This document shows, one piece after another, positions 41,401 through 50,740 of a DNA stretch of 60,000 nucleotides; the first letter of the stretch is position 1, and each line of letters starts with the position of its first letter. The notes beneath the pieces were generated by a model. The model searched no databases. It was not told the DNA's origin and worked only from the letters and a program-made list of their open reading frames with translations. This DNA is from Branchiostoma floridae. Its lineage: Eukaryota > Chordata > Leptocardii > Amphioxiformes > Branchiostomatidae. The position numbers and the translations under genes are program-made. The stretch lies in assembly GCF_000003815.2 (NCBI RefSeq), contig NC_049984.1, positions 11,160,718 through 11,220,717 of the forward strand, read 5' to 3'.

Positions 41401-43595
41401 TATGACGTTTAAAAAACTACCAGCACCCAGATGCCTTATTATCTTATATTGTCAAGCTTATTTCTTTTATGACTTCAGTCAAAATTTAAAACAGAGATTT
41501 CGCCATATTTTTTCAGGACCGCAACCGTAAACAGTATTTTCTCAGCCTTATCAAGAAGCCATCTGCATGCCTGTCGAGTATTCTCCCCGACGCACCGGGA
41601 CAATAACAAGTTTCCGGTAAACCATGCGTAAGCCTGTATAACCCTCCTGTGATATTCCAGGAGATCTTTAATTGCCATGTGCTAGTGCCTGCGCCTCCAT
41701 TAAATCGGGCAATTTTGGCATGATAATGAGCTCGCTTGCAACTGCGCCATTAAATCTTAGGATGTAGGGTTGAACAAGTTCTCTGAACTTCAATTATTCT
41801 GACGCATATCTCTGTGCAATTTCGACTGAGGCAATAAAATGTCCAAGATATAGGACGAGTCGGCATTGTCTGAGTTGGCAGAAGGAGATATAGTCATGTA
41901 TATCAAGACTTACTCTCGAGGCAGACATGTTTAAGGTGTCGTATATACAAGGATTATCAGCGTTGGAGCACTGCGTACCAAAATGTAATAAAGTTGCAGT
42001 CAAGGGTGTAATGTTCGATAATTTGTGAATACCGATCACAGGGAAGCCATGTTGCTAGTAATGCTAACATTCCGTTAAATCGACCGGAGCCGTAAATATA
42101 TGCTTAAAATAAAGATTTTCATGTGTGGTATCATTATCCACTTATTCAACAAAGTAGAAAAACGTCTATTAAGATATGAAGTTATTAAAAAAGACTAGTG
42201 GACGTGCAGACTATCATTTACTTGTCAAATTACAAAGAACAGACTGAAGGCTTTACGAATATTAATAATTTTGTTGCAAAACCATGCCCTAGGGCTAATT
42301 ATAAACTGTGGGGTACAACATGTATATACTTATAAGAGCATGAAATTGATAGATATTTATATATAAATGTATTTCTATTTAAGCTATTTGACTTCTTTCC
42401 TGCATGCAGTGGGAGATGAATTGTCAAACGTTTTGGTAAATAAACGGATTGCACCACATAAGCAAGAAGATGAATCTGTTGATCGGTAAGGAGGGAAAGT
42501 TTTAAAAATTTTGGAATGATTTAGTTTTTTTTCAGAATAGTAGTGCTAGTGATAACTGGACGGTGTACAGAGCACAGAATGAAATCAATTTCTTATCGCT
42601 GAGAACGTCGGTTAAGTTTGTTCTAAACAACATTATCAGTTCAGGATTATGTCAAAAAGACCATCCCTATACGGTGTAACTCTCCGATATATGAATGTAG
42701 CTACAATCTTTGTTGTGCATCGATATACGTTATACAACTCAATGCGGTTTATTACCCTCGTAATGTCGGTATTTCTGGGTCACAATCTCTTGGACAACGG
42801 AAGAATACAAAAACGACCATATGGTAAAACCCTGTGTCCTAACCCACATTACCGGGCACGTATTACAGCAGTCTACAAATACCCCGTGTTTAACCCCCTG
42901 ACCCCATCATCCAGGCACTAAGGATGAAATAAAGCCGGGTAAGCCTGACTAGAAAAATGATGTTGCCGTCGACTTTGGAAGCTGAAGGAACAGTGGGGGG
43001 TCACGCTTTCTGCATTTCCAATCTTCCACACCACAGCTCACTGCATCAAAATGGTTCGGCGAAATTGGCGGAGATAGAAAACACCTCGACTGCAATATTT
43101 CGGTTTATTCCCGAGCTCGCACGGTATAATTGACCAGGGGATCACTAATAGCAACCCACCTGCTGCTATATAACTTTTTCACGACGTGTTAAAAGGAGTC
43201 AAGATCTAGGAAGGCATTGCGATATGTTGGATAGTTTAACGATTGGTCGGTTCGTTTTTGTTGCCAGTCTCAACTTGGCAGACGAAGTCTATGAGCTAGT
43301 ATGTAACAACACTGTATACGTAAACTTCGAACTTGCAATTAGTCTCCGGGTATGAACTTGAAAACAAATATACTACGTACGTACATGCATATAGCTTTTG
43401 AGTATTGCACGTCTGAAAGTATGAAGGTGCAAAGCCTTTCTTACCAGGTTGCGGGCAGATTTCCTTTGACAGCTTGTACCATTCGTCACTGGACGGTACA
43501 ACAGTAGCCCTGAAACGGCAATTACACAACGACGTCAATACAACGTAAAGCAACATCATTTTGTATGAAATGCTGCCAGATTTCAACCATTCCAT
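17326..43595 (-). CDS. Single-pass transmembrane receptor with two C-type lectin and four CUB domains (17 coding exons)
   Basis: Exons (high to low): 43445-43595, 39687-39870, 39260-39360, 38836-39036, 38270-38644, 29868-30046, 29177-29279, 28662-28847, 27051-27776, 26531-26783, 25062-25177, 24100-24183, 22257-22484, 21745-21883, 20214-20366, 19071-19217, 17326-17434. All junctions are GT-AG and phase-matched; the sum is 3,435 nt, 1,144 residues plus TAA. Order: signal peptide (1-26), CTLD1 (about 51-212), CUB1 (213-337), CTLD2 (338-493), CUB2 and CUB3 (494-735), CUB4 (736-858), short Cys module (859-891), poly-Gly stalk (905-911), membrane helix (about 919-938), cytoplasmic tail of about 200 residues ending VTQL. 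Likely a cell-surface adhesion, recognition or scavenger receptor; ligand unknown. I do not know a vertebrate protein with this order. Confidence 0.85.
17499..18605 (-). repeat. Older dispersed repeat (GCAGAGCCTC family), copy 1, split by a foldback transposon
   Basis: The left part (CCGATTCTCTGATTGGCTGG, GTTAAGCTGAGCTTCTTCAGA) and right part (TTGTATAGGCCGCGGGTGAAGC) are the two halves of a repeat that is uninterrupted near 52.9 kb. A local hairpin, CCAATCACAGAATCGCCTTA with its mirror, sits at 17499-17563. Confidence 0.65.
17636..18559. mobile_element. 924-bp foldback DNA transposon with mariner-like ends and TA duplication
   Basis: The ends CGAGGGTGAGTCAGAAAGTA and its exact mirror continue as a nearly perfect inverted repeat of about 50 bp, then as diverged mirror copies (TTGAAATTTGGCACAAA, TTGAGATTGAA, CACACCCTT) almost to the centre, where CTTTTCCATTAAC (18035) is mirrored by GTTAATGGAAAAG (18122). 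TA lies on both sides (17634-17635, 18560-18561). No transposase is visible; a 60-codon frame at 18120-18302 has no recognised motif. Confidence 0.85.
19071..19217 (-). CDS. CTLD/CUB receptor exon 16: cytoplasmic tail
   Basis: Acceptor TTTTTTTAG, donor CAGAG|GTGAGA. Encodes SKDYLTVDRYFSDDQIRKYN, then RYDPAEDAMRNGLINIDYTP and SYIPQ. Several tyrosines could be phosphorylation or sorting sites, but no canonical ITAM or NPXY is present. Confidence 0.8.
20214..20366 (-). CDS. CTLD/CUB receptor exon 15: cytoplasmic Cys-rich cluster and acidic stretch
   Basis: Encodes SGCCKPSGCCSCCCPRRELE, then SIRKSVEDDDTTGEESEEDS and LEKLKLRK. The dense cysteines at the membrane-proximal side suggest multiple palmitoylation or metal binding (inference). 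Donor choice matters: GAGAAA|GTAGGT keeps phase with the next exon, whereas using AAGTAG|GTAATG, or failing to splice, would end the protein right after LKLRK. Confidence 0.75.
20395..20885. repeat. Minisatellite with higher-order period in receptor intron
   Basis: A unit of about 27 bp, GTGCTGAACTATGTTTCCCTGTC plus a short variable end, recurs many times. A longer unit of about 155 bp, containing CTGAACTACGTTACTTCGCC and ATAATGTCTCCCTGTCC, occurs three times (near 20.47, 20.63 and 20.78 kb). It lies just beside exon 15. Confidence 0.85.
21745..21883 (-). CDS. CTLD/CUB receptor exon 14: cytoplasmic tail, basic
   Basis: Phase 1 acceptor ATCTTTTCAG, donor CAAG|GTATCT (phase 2). Encodes EAADPIATTEASLAKKKLNR, then a Lys/Arg/Ser segment ending CRIFCCRP. 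The final cysteines begin the Cys-rich cluster continued in exon 15. Confidence 0.78.
21994..22140. repeat. Dispersed repeat, copy B
   Basis: CTTCCAATTCTACAAGTATC through ACACACCAACTGATTACAAT, ending with the hairpin-like ACCTACGTTTTCACAGAGGT. It aligns over about 140 bp with copy C near 58.8 kb and over the 3' 60-70 bp with copies at 14.8 and 50.8 kb. It abuts receptor exon 13. Confidence 0.65.
22257..22484 (-). CDS. CTLD/CUB receptor exon 13: stalk and transmembrane segment
   Basis: Encodes ECIKIDDSVRDTTPIRST, seven glycines, then a hydrophobic helix (WAGICIIILMPLTVWVVVCV) followed by basic QKNRADCRRDPEKAAKR, fixing a type I topology. Acceptor ATGCCTGCAG, donor CTCAG|GTAAAC. The glycines come from a GGA/GGG run (22421-22438), likely length-variable. 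Confidence 0.88.
24100..24183 (-). CDS. CTLD/CUB receptor exon 12: small cysteine module
   Basis: An 84-nt exon, phase 1 at both ends, encodes NRTVVPNNAICPGALPGYYC then TCQPTRT. With the Cys that opens the next exon (ECIKID) it forms a four-Cys segment resembling half an EGF repeat. Acceptor TTCCCCAG, donor ACAG|GTGCGC. Too short for a full EGF domain; probably a membrane-proximal spacer. Confidence 0.72.
25062..26783 (-). CDS. CTLD/CUB receptor exons 10-11: CUB domain 4 (degenerate)
   Basis: Exons 26531-26783 and 25062-25177 join in phase 2 inside the domain. Encodes LDARHAGTMQSPNFPNPYPS, HAPKGHKVMLSF, NCTQDHVVLVGVE, LCGEITDR, then YTSISRTLVVRFVAG and GAGFIADYF. The Ca2+ site is lost (Lys-rich DILKSKN segment, and no Asp near the GAGF end). 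The acceptor of the second exon is GCTAG|AGGCAC; the later ACAG would break the frame. Confidence 0.82.
25540..25602 (+). repeat. GCAGAGCCTC family, copy 2
   Basis: ACCTCGCCCGCGGCATTTACAATATACGT and then GGAGAGGCTCTGCTAATG match the copy near 52.9 kb (CCTCATCCGCGGCTTATACAATATACCT, GGGGAGGCTCTGCTCAAC). Confidence 0.55.
25980..26070 (-). repeat. GCAGAGCCTC family, copy 3
   Basis: TGATTGGATGACTCGGGGCTA, then TTTAGCAGAGCCTCCCTAAAGTATA and GGGCGAGGCTCAGG align with the reverse complement of the copy near 52.9 kb, with a small internal deletion. Confidence 0.55.
27051..27776 (-). CDS. CTLD/CUB receptor exon 9: CUB domains 2 and 3 on one exon
   Basis: A 726-nt exon, phase 1 at both ends. CUB2: GLNGTIRSPNFPHFYPKNSN, AAPKGYRLALRF, CLYDYVTIQDGD, CGNYTS, SDHSNSCSGFEASF; its Ca2+ trio (E, D, D) is intact, though the first canonical Cys is not visible before GLNGT. 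CUB3: CRNETHTSPNGTLESLSF, TAPEGYRVFFEF, CRQDFLQMFLDGED, LCGDRT, SDGYGSYPGYMASY; the trio's Glu is Gln, so Ca2+ binding is likely weakened. Several N-X-S/T sites. Confidence 0.9.
28662..30046 (-). CDS. CTLD/CUB receptor exons 6-8: C-type lectin domain 2
   Basis: Exons 29868-30046, 29177-29279 and 28662-28847, split at the same places as CTLD1. Encodes SDCQEPGWLQYRTHCYRV, SWQTASATCQDLAAKLTSV, LYWLGARR, WTDGSDFRFR, DWIPG, EECLALQ, LYWNGLSC and RYVCKK. All long-form cysteines are present. Neither EPN/QPD nor WND survives (WNG instead), so Ca2+-dependent sugar binding at the usual site is unlikely. Junction phases 0 and 1 fit. Confidence 0.87.
29474..29620. repeat. Two head-to-tail 70-bp units, each with inverted ends
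   Basis: Copies at 29474-29543 and 29544-29613 are almost identical. Each begins TATCACATTAATTCT and ends AGAATTAATGTGATA, exact reverse complements, so each unit folds into a hairpin. It lies in the intron between CTLD2 exons. A partial third GCTATCACAT occurs just downstream. Confidence 0.8.
31481..31580. other. Assembly gap (100 N)
   Basis: Exactly 100 N within the large receptor intron; probably placeholder length. Confidence 0.95.
33339..33438. other. Assembly gap (100 N)
   Basis: Exactly 100 N within the large receptor intron; probably placeholder length. Confidence 0.95.
38270..38644 (-). CDS. CTLD/CUB receptor exon 5: CUB domain 1
   Basis: One exon encodes a complete CUB: CNRTLSGTSGTFSSQNFPRN, then NAPEGHRIAIDF, CVADYVEVK, HCGDW, and SDYAVTSSGFAARF. 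Four cysteines are present. The acidic trio of Ca2+-binding CUBs (Glu in KLEES, Asp in ADYVEV, Asp in SDYAV) is intact. Phase 1 at both ends, the usual phase for shuffled extracellular modules. Confidence 0.9.
38836..39870 (-). CDS. CTLD/CUB receptor exons 2-4: C-type lectin domain 1
   Basis: Exons 39687-39870, 39260-39360 and 38836-39036. They encode a full long-form CTLD: KCENGWSQHGGHCYLV, then TWDEARWDCKTRGGTLTSI, then FWIGGHD (WIGL motif), WVDGSKF, EDCIAI, YWNDEHC and RYVCRKE. The sugar/Ca2+ site has QPS where EPN or QPD is usual, but WND is kept. For the third exon the acceptor must be CCCCAAAG|AC at 39036/39037: it keeps phase 1 and gives the conserved NW; the nearer-looking CTAG at 39051 breaks the frame. 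Confidence 0.87.
39871..43444 (-). other. First intron of the CTLD/CUB receptor
   Basis: No exon is needed between the phase-1 splice sites. It contains a LINE 3'-tail fragment near 42.27 kb; otherwise nothing recognised. Confidence 0.55.
42260..42320 (-). repeat. LINE 3'-tail fragment in receptor intron 1
   Basis: Minus strand reads ATAATTAGCCCTAGGGCATG then GTTTTGCAACAAAATTATTA, a diverged copy of the LINE 3' end at 54.65 kb, with the GCCC/GGGC hairpin core kept. Confidence 0.55.
43445..43595 (-). CDS. CTLD/CUB receptor exon 1: start codon and signal peptide
   Basis: The ATG at 43593-43595 opens a frame with a hydrophobic core (KMMLLYVVLTSLCNC) that fits a signal peptide, probably cut near CNC. 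It continues to EICPQP and splices at CCTG|GTAAGA in phase 1, matching the CTLD1 acceptor 3.6 kb away. The start is the first ATG of an open frame with an N-terminal signal; an upstream UTR exon is possible. Confidence 0.75.
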
Positions 43596-44205
43596 CAGAC
43601 GTAAGATCTATGTGTTCATCATCCATCATCCGTTCAAATCAAATGTTGTCTAACTTCTTAGATGTCATTTGGCAATGAGATGCCATTTTGGTCTATCAGT
43701 TAATCTGATCATGAAAACGTCCTCAGAAAAAGAAGAGAAATGCTTGTAAAGAAAGTGTTACGTGTGGATGAAGGCATTCTTAACCCGTAGTCACTTGTAA
43801 TTGGGAAATACCGCCATGACTTTAAGGTTTGTTTTCTCACGACCTACTTGAAATAATTGCCAATCCGTCCCTTGCGATCCATCTTCGGAAATGAAGTCAT
43901 AAATCACAAAAGCCGAACCTTTGGTCTCTTTGTTCTTGACTAATGGTAAAGATTACCACTCATGACACCGGACAAATCCTGCCCGATAGAGCAGGATGTC
44001 AAATAGGGATCAAATTCACAACATTGTCCCACTCTGTCTTTGATCCTTTAGTTTGAACTGCTGAATCAGGGCGTGAAGACAATCATTTAATTCTAATGAA
44101 TTTAAGGGTAAAGAAGAATAGGCAAGGAACGGTTTGATGAAAGTGATATCGATCCAGTTTACGTGACTGAAGAGGTATTTTTCTCTGGCCGTGATACAGA
44201 AGACA

Positions 44206-44421
44206 GTTTTTTTTTTCTTTTGTACAGATTTATTGTGCCAAGAAAATTCCCATATCTTTTTCCGACAAGTACAATGAACAGCGGACGGCTTAACGTCCCG
44301 TCCTGAGGACTGCAACCCTTTCCGGTAGCGTGCATGTCTGGTGAGCGACACAGCCAGGATCGAACTCACAGCTTCTATAACTAGTTCCAGAGACAGGGCC
44401 ACTATATAACCGCTGGATCCG
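44206..44421 (-). mobile_element. tRNA-derived SINE
   Basis: On the minus strand a tRNA-like head has an A-box-like CCAGCGGTTATATAGTGG and a B box GAGTTCGATCC (44357-44367). The body has GGACGGGACGTTAAGCCGTCC and ends in an A-rich tail (AAAAGAAAAAAAAAA, 44206-44222). The order (pol III head, body, A tail) fits a SINE; a functional tRNA is excluded because the cloverleaf is incomplete. Confidence 0.72.
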
Positions 44422-46632
44422 GACTATGTACGCTACGAATGAAGCCTATGCTATCAGATGGAGGATGTTTAAATGCTTTCACAGCATAAAAACCCGAGAC
44501 GTATTATTTCTTCACGTGCCAGATGCTCTCTTTACACCTGAAAGTACCTGTCAGCGAAGCCTAATATCTCCAGTACATCGCTCGCTTCCAAACGGTAGTA
44601 CGTCAAATACGGGTAATATTACAAGCCTGTGATGTTGTATTAAAATTCAGGTGACATGAGAGTTTGATCCAAGGTTCAGTCGCTTGGATTACTCTCCGTT
44701 TTGACGCCTCACAAATTGTTTTGACGGCGATTAGGCAAACCCTGCTGCCGACAAACGAGGCACGGGGCGTGCTTATCGCAGGGTTCTCGCCATGCTTCAT
44801 GTTCTTAGACGTGACAAACGAATATCGATGCCTCGGGAGCATCTGGTGCAGCAGAGCGGTAGGGATATGGGGAAAGGCCGCGGCATGGCTGTGACGATTT
44901 GTAGTCCACTGAAATATGTTAAGAGGCTTATGTAAGTGCCCAAAGGTGATAGCTAAGTTTGGAGAACAGACTGCTGGATGGTAGCTTGGAATGAACACTC
45001 CACAGCCCAATTCTATGGATAGGACCTGAGCATATAAATGTCCTAATTTGCATCGTAAGCGCTAGTATAATCCTTATGAGTCAACATAGTCGCATGGCAT
45101 ATGGCTTTATGTCGACGCTGATCTTTCAGCTTAAACCGAATGCATGGTATTTCTACACTAGTCTTGTTGTTCAATATTGAACAATGTTTATATTGCACTT
45201 GGTAAAAACAATGTACAAAGCATGAATAAGAACAAAAAAGAAACGTTTTGTCAGTAGAAAATAAGCCACAGTGTCTCCCTTCTTACTTAAAACAGCTAAT
45301 TCTTCGATAAGTACTGATTCAATAAAATAAAATAAGATAACGATACTGATAAATGATAGCAATAAACAATTATCAAATGATATTTGAAAAATCTATATAA
45401 TAGCAAATGATTATTAGATTGTATGATTACCTCATAGTAGAAATGTATATATAACATGTGTTAGCGCCCCGTCTGCTATGATATATGTATGTGTGTTATA
45501 TCCGAATGAGACTTCCTCTGATTAACTGCAGTAAGGAGGATATACTTTATCACATGCTACATCTCTTTTTATTGTAAACCTTAGCGAACTGTCCGTAAAT
45601 CATATCACTTGTGTACATACATATATGTAAATGTAAATGTATATCAGATATATTCGAAAATCATATCGGCAAACCCGTAGTGTAACGATTAACGAAGGCA
45701 AAACATATGATATTTTCTGACAAAGAATAATGAATGATTAGGCTGTTCCAAATTTTTTTGTTGGGGGGGGGGGGGGTGTTTTGGTACATCCAGTCTAACT
45801 TGATTTTCCGCCAAGTACGGACGGTGACAAAAGTTTAATGTTGCCAAACTTTTCTGCCTCACCCCTACATACTGCTTCTTTTACGACCATGCGTTTCCCC
45901 TGTGTACTTGCTTCACATTAGTATTAATTGCGCCTGTCGATACGTGTTGCCACGTAATGGCGCTACAGCGAACCGTAAATGTAATTTTTGCTTATAGAAC
46001 GTCCATGTTAAACCTTCTCACGTCCTGTGGGACATAAAAATCACAATCAATCCTTCTCTGGATATTTCAGAAAGCGTCTGTCTGAATGGCAGAGACGTCA
46101 GATTTTCATCAGACGTCCAATCCGCGGCGGTTTCCAAATATGCATTTAATCAATTTCTGTCCACACACGCCAAAGCTTCACAATTCCAGCCCTGAGGGAC
46201 TCGTACAAACGACCTCTGAAATATTGGAATTGATTTTCTCGGTGGTAGGAAGACTTTGTTCACATCATGACATTTACACGGTTGTGTGTAGGCTTAAGTT
46301 TGTGTCGTACACGATAATACCAGGTGCCTGTAAAACTCAAGTTGAAAAGGTTACCTCGAGTATTAGCTATTTCCATTGTAATACATTGTATTAGACTTAC
46401 AGAAATGTGTACGACGGTGCAGGGCTTGGTTTAGCAGACAAAGTAGAATTTCTGTATCATTCATGTTTGTACAAAAGCCGACCAAATGTCTCGTATTCTA
46501 TAAGTAAAAGGGATTTTGACATCTTATTGGCTTCTTTCTTTCAGAATGTCAGAAGAAGGGAAATGTGAGAATGTCCCACCCTTAGGTTTGTATGGAGTAT
46601 GGGTATAGGATTCAAGAAAAGAAATACGATTA

Positions 46633-46811
46633 CAGTAGAAGCCGCTTAATTGCACAGCTTATTTGCCAGCGTATTCTGTGCAACTATGCGGGTGGTGCAA
46701 TAATACGAAGTTGTCCATACGAAGCTGGACCACACTGGTTTGAGATTTGGGGATTCAGTGCAATTAACAGAAAGTAGGATAATCCGTTGTGCAATTAACT
46801 GGCTTCTACAG
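46633..46811. mobile_element. Tigger/pogo-like MITE
   Basis: Left end CAGTAGAAGCCGCTTAATTGCAC and the mirrored right end CTGTAGAAGCCAGTTAATTGCAC match at most positions. TA flanks both sides (46631-46632, 46812-46813). The CAGTAGAA start resembles pogo/Tigger termini. At 179 bp it is non-autonomous. Confidence 0.75.
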
Positions 46812-48974
46812 TAACTGTAGTTGCATTTCAAACGTCTGAAACATTTTTTATGGAGGCGATATATAACACACTAAGGAAGTTGTTTAAGTCTGGACGCCAT
46901 TGCCAGAAGTATTTAATATATGTAGATTAAATCCTTCTGGCAATCGCGATCACATCTCCTCGATTTACACTTTGAATATCTTTCGACATTCGTTTGCTGC
47001 TATCTAACAACATCAACAATTGTACTTACAGTATGAATGATTTTGTGTAATGTTTGGAGACAGTTTTATAGCATTCTGATCTTTTTTAAAGTTTATTCAT
47101 GAAGTTATCATGATCATTTACATATGATAAATAGAAATGATATGTATCCAATTTCCGGTAAGAAAAAAGACACCGGTAAAAAAGATGACTGGAAGTTGGT
47201 GATAACGGATTAGCTGGAGGAAGCCATCCGATAGAAACAAGTCGTCTGTATCACGATATTAATAGAGAGTCAAGTTTATCCTCAGGCTGTACAATCCGTC
47301 ATACACAGTCAAGAGACAAAAATGAATAATTCTGAGAGATAGTCAATAATAGTATACTCCTCAAAAACGTTTGATGAAACCAGAGTATTTCATAAAGTGC
47401 TTACGTTTGAATATTTTGTGTCTTACAATGAATGTTTTTCATGGGAAAGCAATATACCATTAAAGGATAAACATATTCGAAACACATCTTATGGAATTTA
47501 GTGACTCGTGCCATTATGATATAGGAAGATGCACAGATTGCCATATCTTTTTCACGGAGTTTCGGAAGGGAATCTTCGTATGGCCATACTGATTTGATTG
47601 TGTGGATGATATTCTAAAAGCACTTTAAAACTGCCACGTACAAGCAAAAAGAAATAGTGAATTGAAAAAAGGGAAAAATTGCCTTTGATATGGCTCTAAG
47701 TTGTTGAAGGTTGAGAAAATAACTGAACACACAGGACATGTTATTTGTTGGCATCCTTCTGGCTTGGGAGTCAATGGAATTTCGCGCCATGGTCTGGTCA
47801 GTTCATGGAACGAAACAATAAATCATTGTCCCATTAAATCATAAATAAAGAGGATTTTCTTCTATACGAACAATTCCCAGACAATTGGTAAGCCATCAAT
47901 TTAAAAAGAAAAGTCTTTATTCATGTTCTGTCTCCTCTCAGTTTGTCTGACTTTGCTCAGGATTCGACATAACTATAATTCGTTTTCCGATATCTTTTTG
48001 CAATTTACGGTTTATGTTTTCTTATTTTGGGTGATGTACAGTATGGCTTCAAATTTTCTTTGGGGGGGGGGGAGCGGACGAACATTGATGTCCTCCCTAT
48101 AATCAAGTCAGTCTCGCCATAGCGTTAATAGAATCCTGTCACACCCGGGGTTTGAGAGATTTCCAGGCACCCGTACTGGCCTGCCCTGCATTACTTAACC
48201 TATAATGTGTACCTGACAATGTCAGCGCGGTCGGCAAGGCGCCATCCTTTCACTACTGTGACCAGGGATTCAATTACTTGTTGTCAGAAAAGGGTCGGCC
48301 TTCTGACCGCACTAAATGTCACAGGCTTCCCCGACGTTTTCCTAATCTTTCATAATGTTGATAACGCCAGCATCAGTGCATCCAGCCTTACTGTAGCTGT
48401 ATAAGGAGTGCCTCTCCTGTATAGCAGATAATTGATCATGCTAGGGGCACATTTCCAAACCGGTGCCAGGCAGGGCAGTTTATGGGAATGAAAAATACTA
48501 GTATTATAAAAGAGACCAAAACAATCAAAACAAATAAATATCAGTGGTGAGCATAATTTTTACAAATTTTTGGATAAACACTTTCATTTTTTTTCGCTCC
48601 CACAAACAGTCCAGCTGGGCCCGGTACAGTTTTGGAATTCGAAGTGCAACCTTGGCATCATGTACGTCCACAGGGCATCCTACCAATGGATTAGGACGTA
48701 CATAAGGGTGCACAAGTCATGGATACACAACTGTCTCAACTGTCTAAACCTTGGGTCGCCATCATATCCACATGTACTGCACATGTATGGCAGCGCAGTT
48801 ATGCAATAATTAATGACTGCGTACAAAGTTTTGGCATCCAACCAACCGTTACTGTCCGTGCCGTTCCCCGACTGGCCATGTTTTATTGGAATGATGACCT
48901 TTTGACCTTATGGCCATATGGAAATGCACGACAGGAGACAGTTGTCGGTGTAGAGGATAAGTTCTCAGACCCTA

Positions 48975-49102
48975 TTGGCCTTATGGACAAATAAGACACC
49001 AAAGGAGTTAGCCGGCCAAAAAAATTACTGTTAGCAACAAGTCGTGAACTGTAGTTTTTGGTCGGCTATCTCCTCTGGCACGTTATATGTCCATTTGGCC
49101 AA
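48975..49102. repeat. Foldback repeat (TTGGCC ... GGCCAA)
   Basis: TTGGCCTTATGGACAAATAA and GGAGTTAGCCGGCCAAAAA on the left are mirrored by TTTTTGGTCGGCTATCTCC and CCATTTGGCCAA on the right, around a loop centred near 49038. Confidence 0.65.
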
Positions 49103-49170
49103 TTTCTACTATGTGGAGTCTGGTGGAGGCTAGTCAAAGGGGGCAGACTTTGCCATATCGCATGTACGAC

Positions 49171-49306
49171 TGATCTCCAAGCAGATGTAACAGTTAACAA
49201 TCTTGTCTGGAGGGAATTTGTAAAAACGCACACCTCCAGAAAATCTACAAAGCACTGCCAACATACGCTTCAAAGAAGTCCAACTGCTAAATCTGCTTGG
49301 AGATTT
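49171..49306. repeat. Inverted repeat (ATCTCCAAGCAGAT)
   Basis: TGATCTCCAAGCAGATGTAACAGTT-type sequence (49171-49195) is mirrored by AACTGCTAAATCTGCTTGGAGAT (49282-49304). It lies next to the previous foldback and may be part of the same composite element. Confidence 0.55.
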
Positions 49307-49672
49307 ATGTATTATACATAAATATATACAAGTATTTGATTAGCTGCGTAGTGAGCATTAAGTATCTCTCATTATGAAATTTCATCATTTCTATCCACTC
49401 ACTGTCTATCTCAAGCGTGATATTCGTTCGTGCAATATAAATTGATTTAGTCCATTACCATCAATCATTTTTCCGATAATCGCTCTATAGATGTTTTATC
49501 TTTTCATCTCCATTATATCAAGATTATTGCTGTACTTTGCATTGTTACTCCACCGTGCATATCCTTTATCTATTAAAAGTGTAGAGGAAGAACTGTAGCC
49601 ATGAAAATGTGTCAGGATGCCCCTTGTTCATTGTGTAGAAATAAGATCTTTGTGTCTGTGTAATACTGCGGA

Positions 49673-50117
49673 GGGGTGGGTAACCGGTCCAGAAAAACCG
49701 GACCTGAAGAAAATCAGTAGACCGGATGTTAGACCAGCTCGAAAATTAATAGATAATACCGGCAGGCGTTCATGTGTTTTAGGGCTATCAGTCTAAGAAA
49801 ATAACAAGAGTGAAGAGTTGAGAGTAGAGAAGAGTTGATGGTCATGTTTACCAAGCTTCTACAGTCAAACTTGGTCTAAAACAGAGGCAGTTATGTTGTT
49901 TACATGACTATAGGATTTTTTCTACAGGATTATCATAAAACGCCAGTGGACATCCAATACACCACAAAACAGAATCTTTTATAGCAAGATGGACCGGTAC
50001 CATTATGTTTTGAGTATCACCCATTCACAAGTTTTCACAGATAATTAGGTCCAGGGACCTGATCCTCTGGACCTGGACCGGACCTGGACCTGAATTGTCT
50101 GTAGCTGTACCCACCCC
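49673..50117. mobile_element. hAT-like MITE with 8-9 bp target duplication
   Basis: Inverted ends GGGGTGGGTA (left) and TACCCACCCC (right), flanked by TACTGCGGA on both sides (49664-49672, 50118-50126), an exact duplication. Inside, CCGGTCC/GGACCGG-type repeats lie near both ends. 445 bp; no transposase frame. Confidence 0.85.
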
Positions 50118-50626
50118 TACTGCGGAGTGTGTGATCGTTTCCCCATCACATCGGTGATAGATAACGTACGCTGGTAGATGCTATGTGATGTACGCGGCGC
50201 CGGCTTCATTAGCGAGCGTCATGTCGGTGTTATGTGCATGATATAGGATCACGATTTCAGTGCCAAATAAAGCTAACGGCGTCATAAGTTGTTACTACAG
50301 TAGGCTGCATAAGAACTAGCGAGCCTTCACGGTATTGTGTAAGTACTCTGTGCAAATAGTCTTACACGAGCCAGCGTCAAAAAACATTGTCTTAAACAAC
50401 AAAAAAGGCCTGATCTAATCACGGAATGACGGGTAGAATATCTTTAAAGGTTTTTGATTACCAATCCATCCAGGTAAAAATCAGTTACTTACGTATTGAT
50501 TACAACAGTATGAGGCAACCATCAAAACATACTTCCCTTGCACGTAAGCAGTTCCTGGCTCTAAGGTAAAGCTACATTGGTCACGTTCCAAACCACACTC
50601 ACAATTCACCAAATATCATTTTACAC

Positions 50627-50691
50627 TAGCCTGGAGTCCACTCTTGTTAGCTTTGGTCCGTTTTGGGGTAACAAGACTGGACTCCAGGCTA
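50627..50691. repeat. Perfect 14-bp hairpin (TAGCCTGGAGTCCA)
   Basis: TAGCCTGGAGTCCA (50627-50640) and TGGACTCCAGGCTA (50678-50691) are exact reverse complements; inside them CTTGTTA mirrors TAACAAG. A small foldback element with a loop of about 20 bp. Confidence 0.75.
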
Positions 50692-50740
50692 CTATGAAAC
50701 CATCCCACCTTACAATTTGTTACGCACACAAAGACAAATA

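Noticed and set aside
44335-44421. A functional tRNA gene
   Set aside because: Only the promoter-box similarity is present, followed by a SINE body and A tail; a full cloverleaf does not form.
46086-46394. 102-codon plus-strand open frame starting MAETSDFHQT
   Set aside because: No recognised motif, no splice partners, no repeat of composition seen in real exons here; length is within chance for this region.
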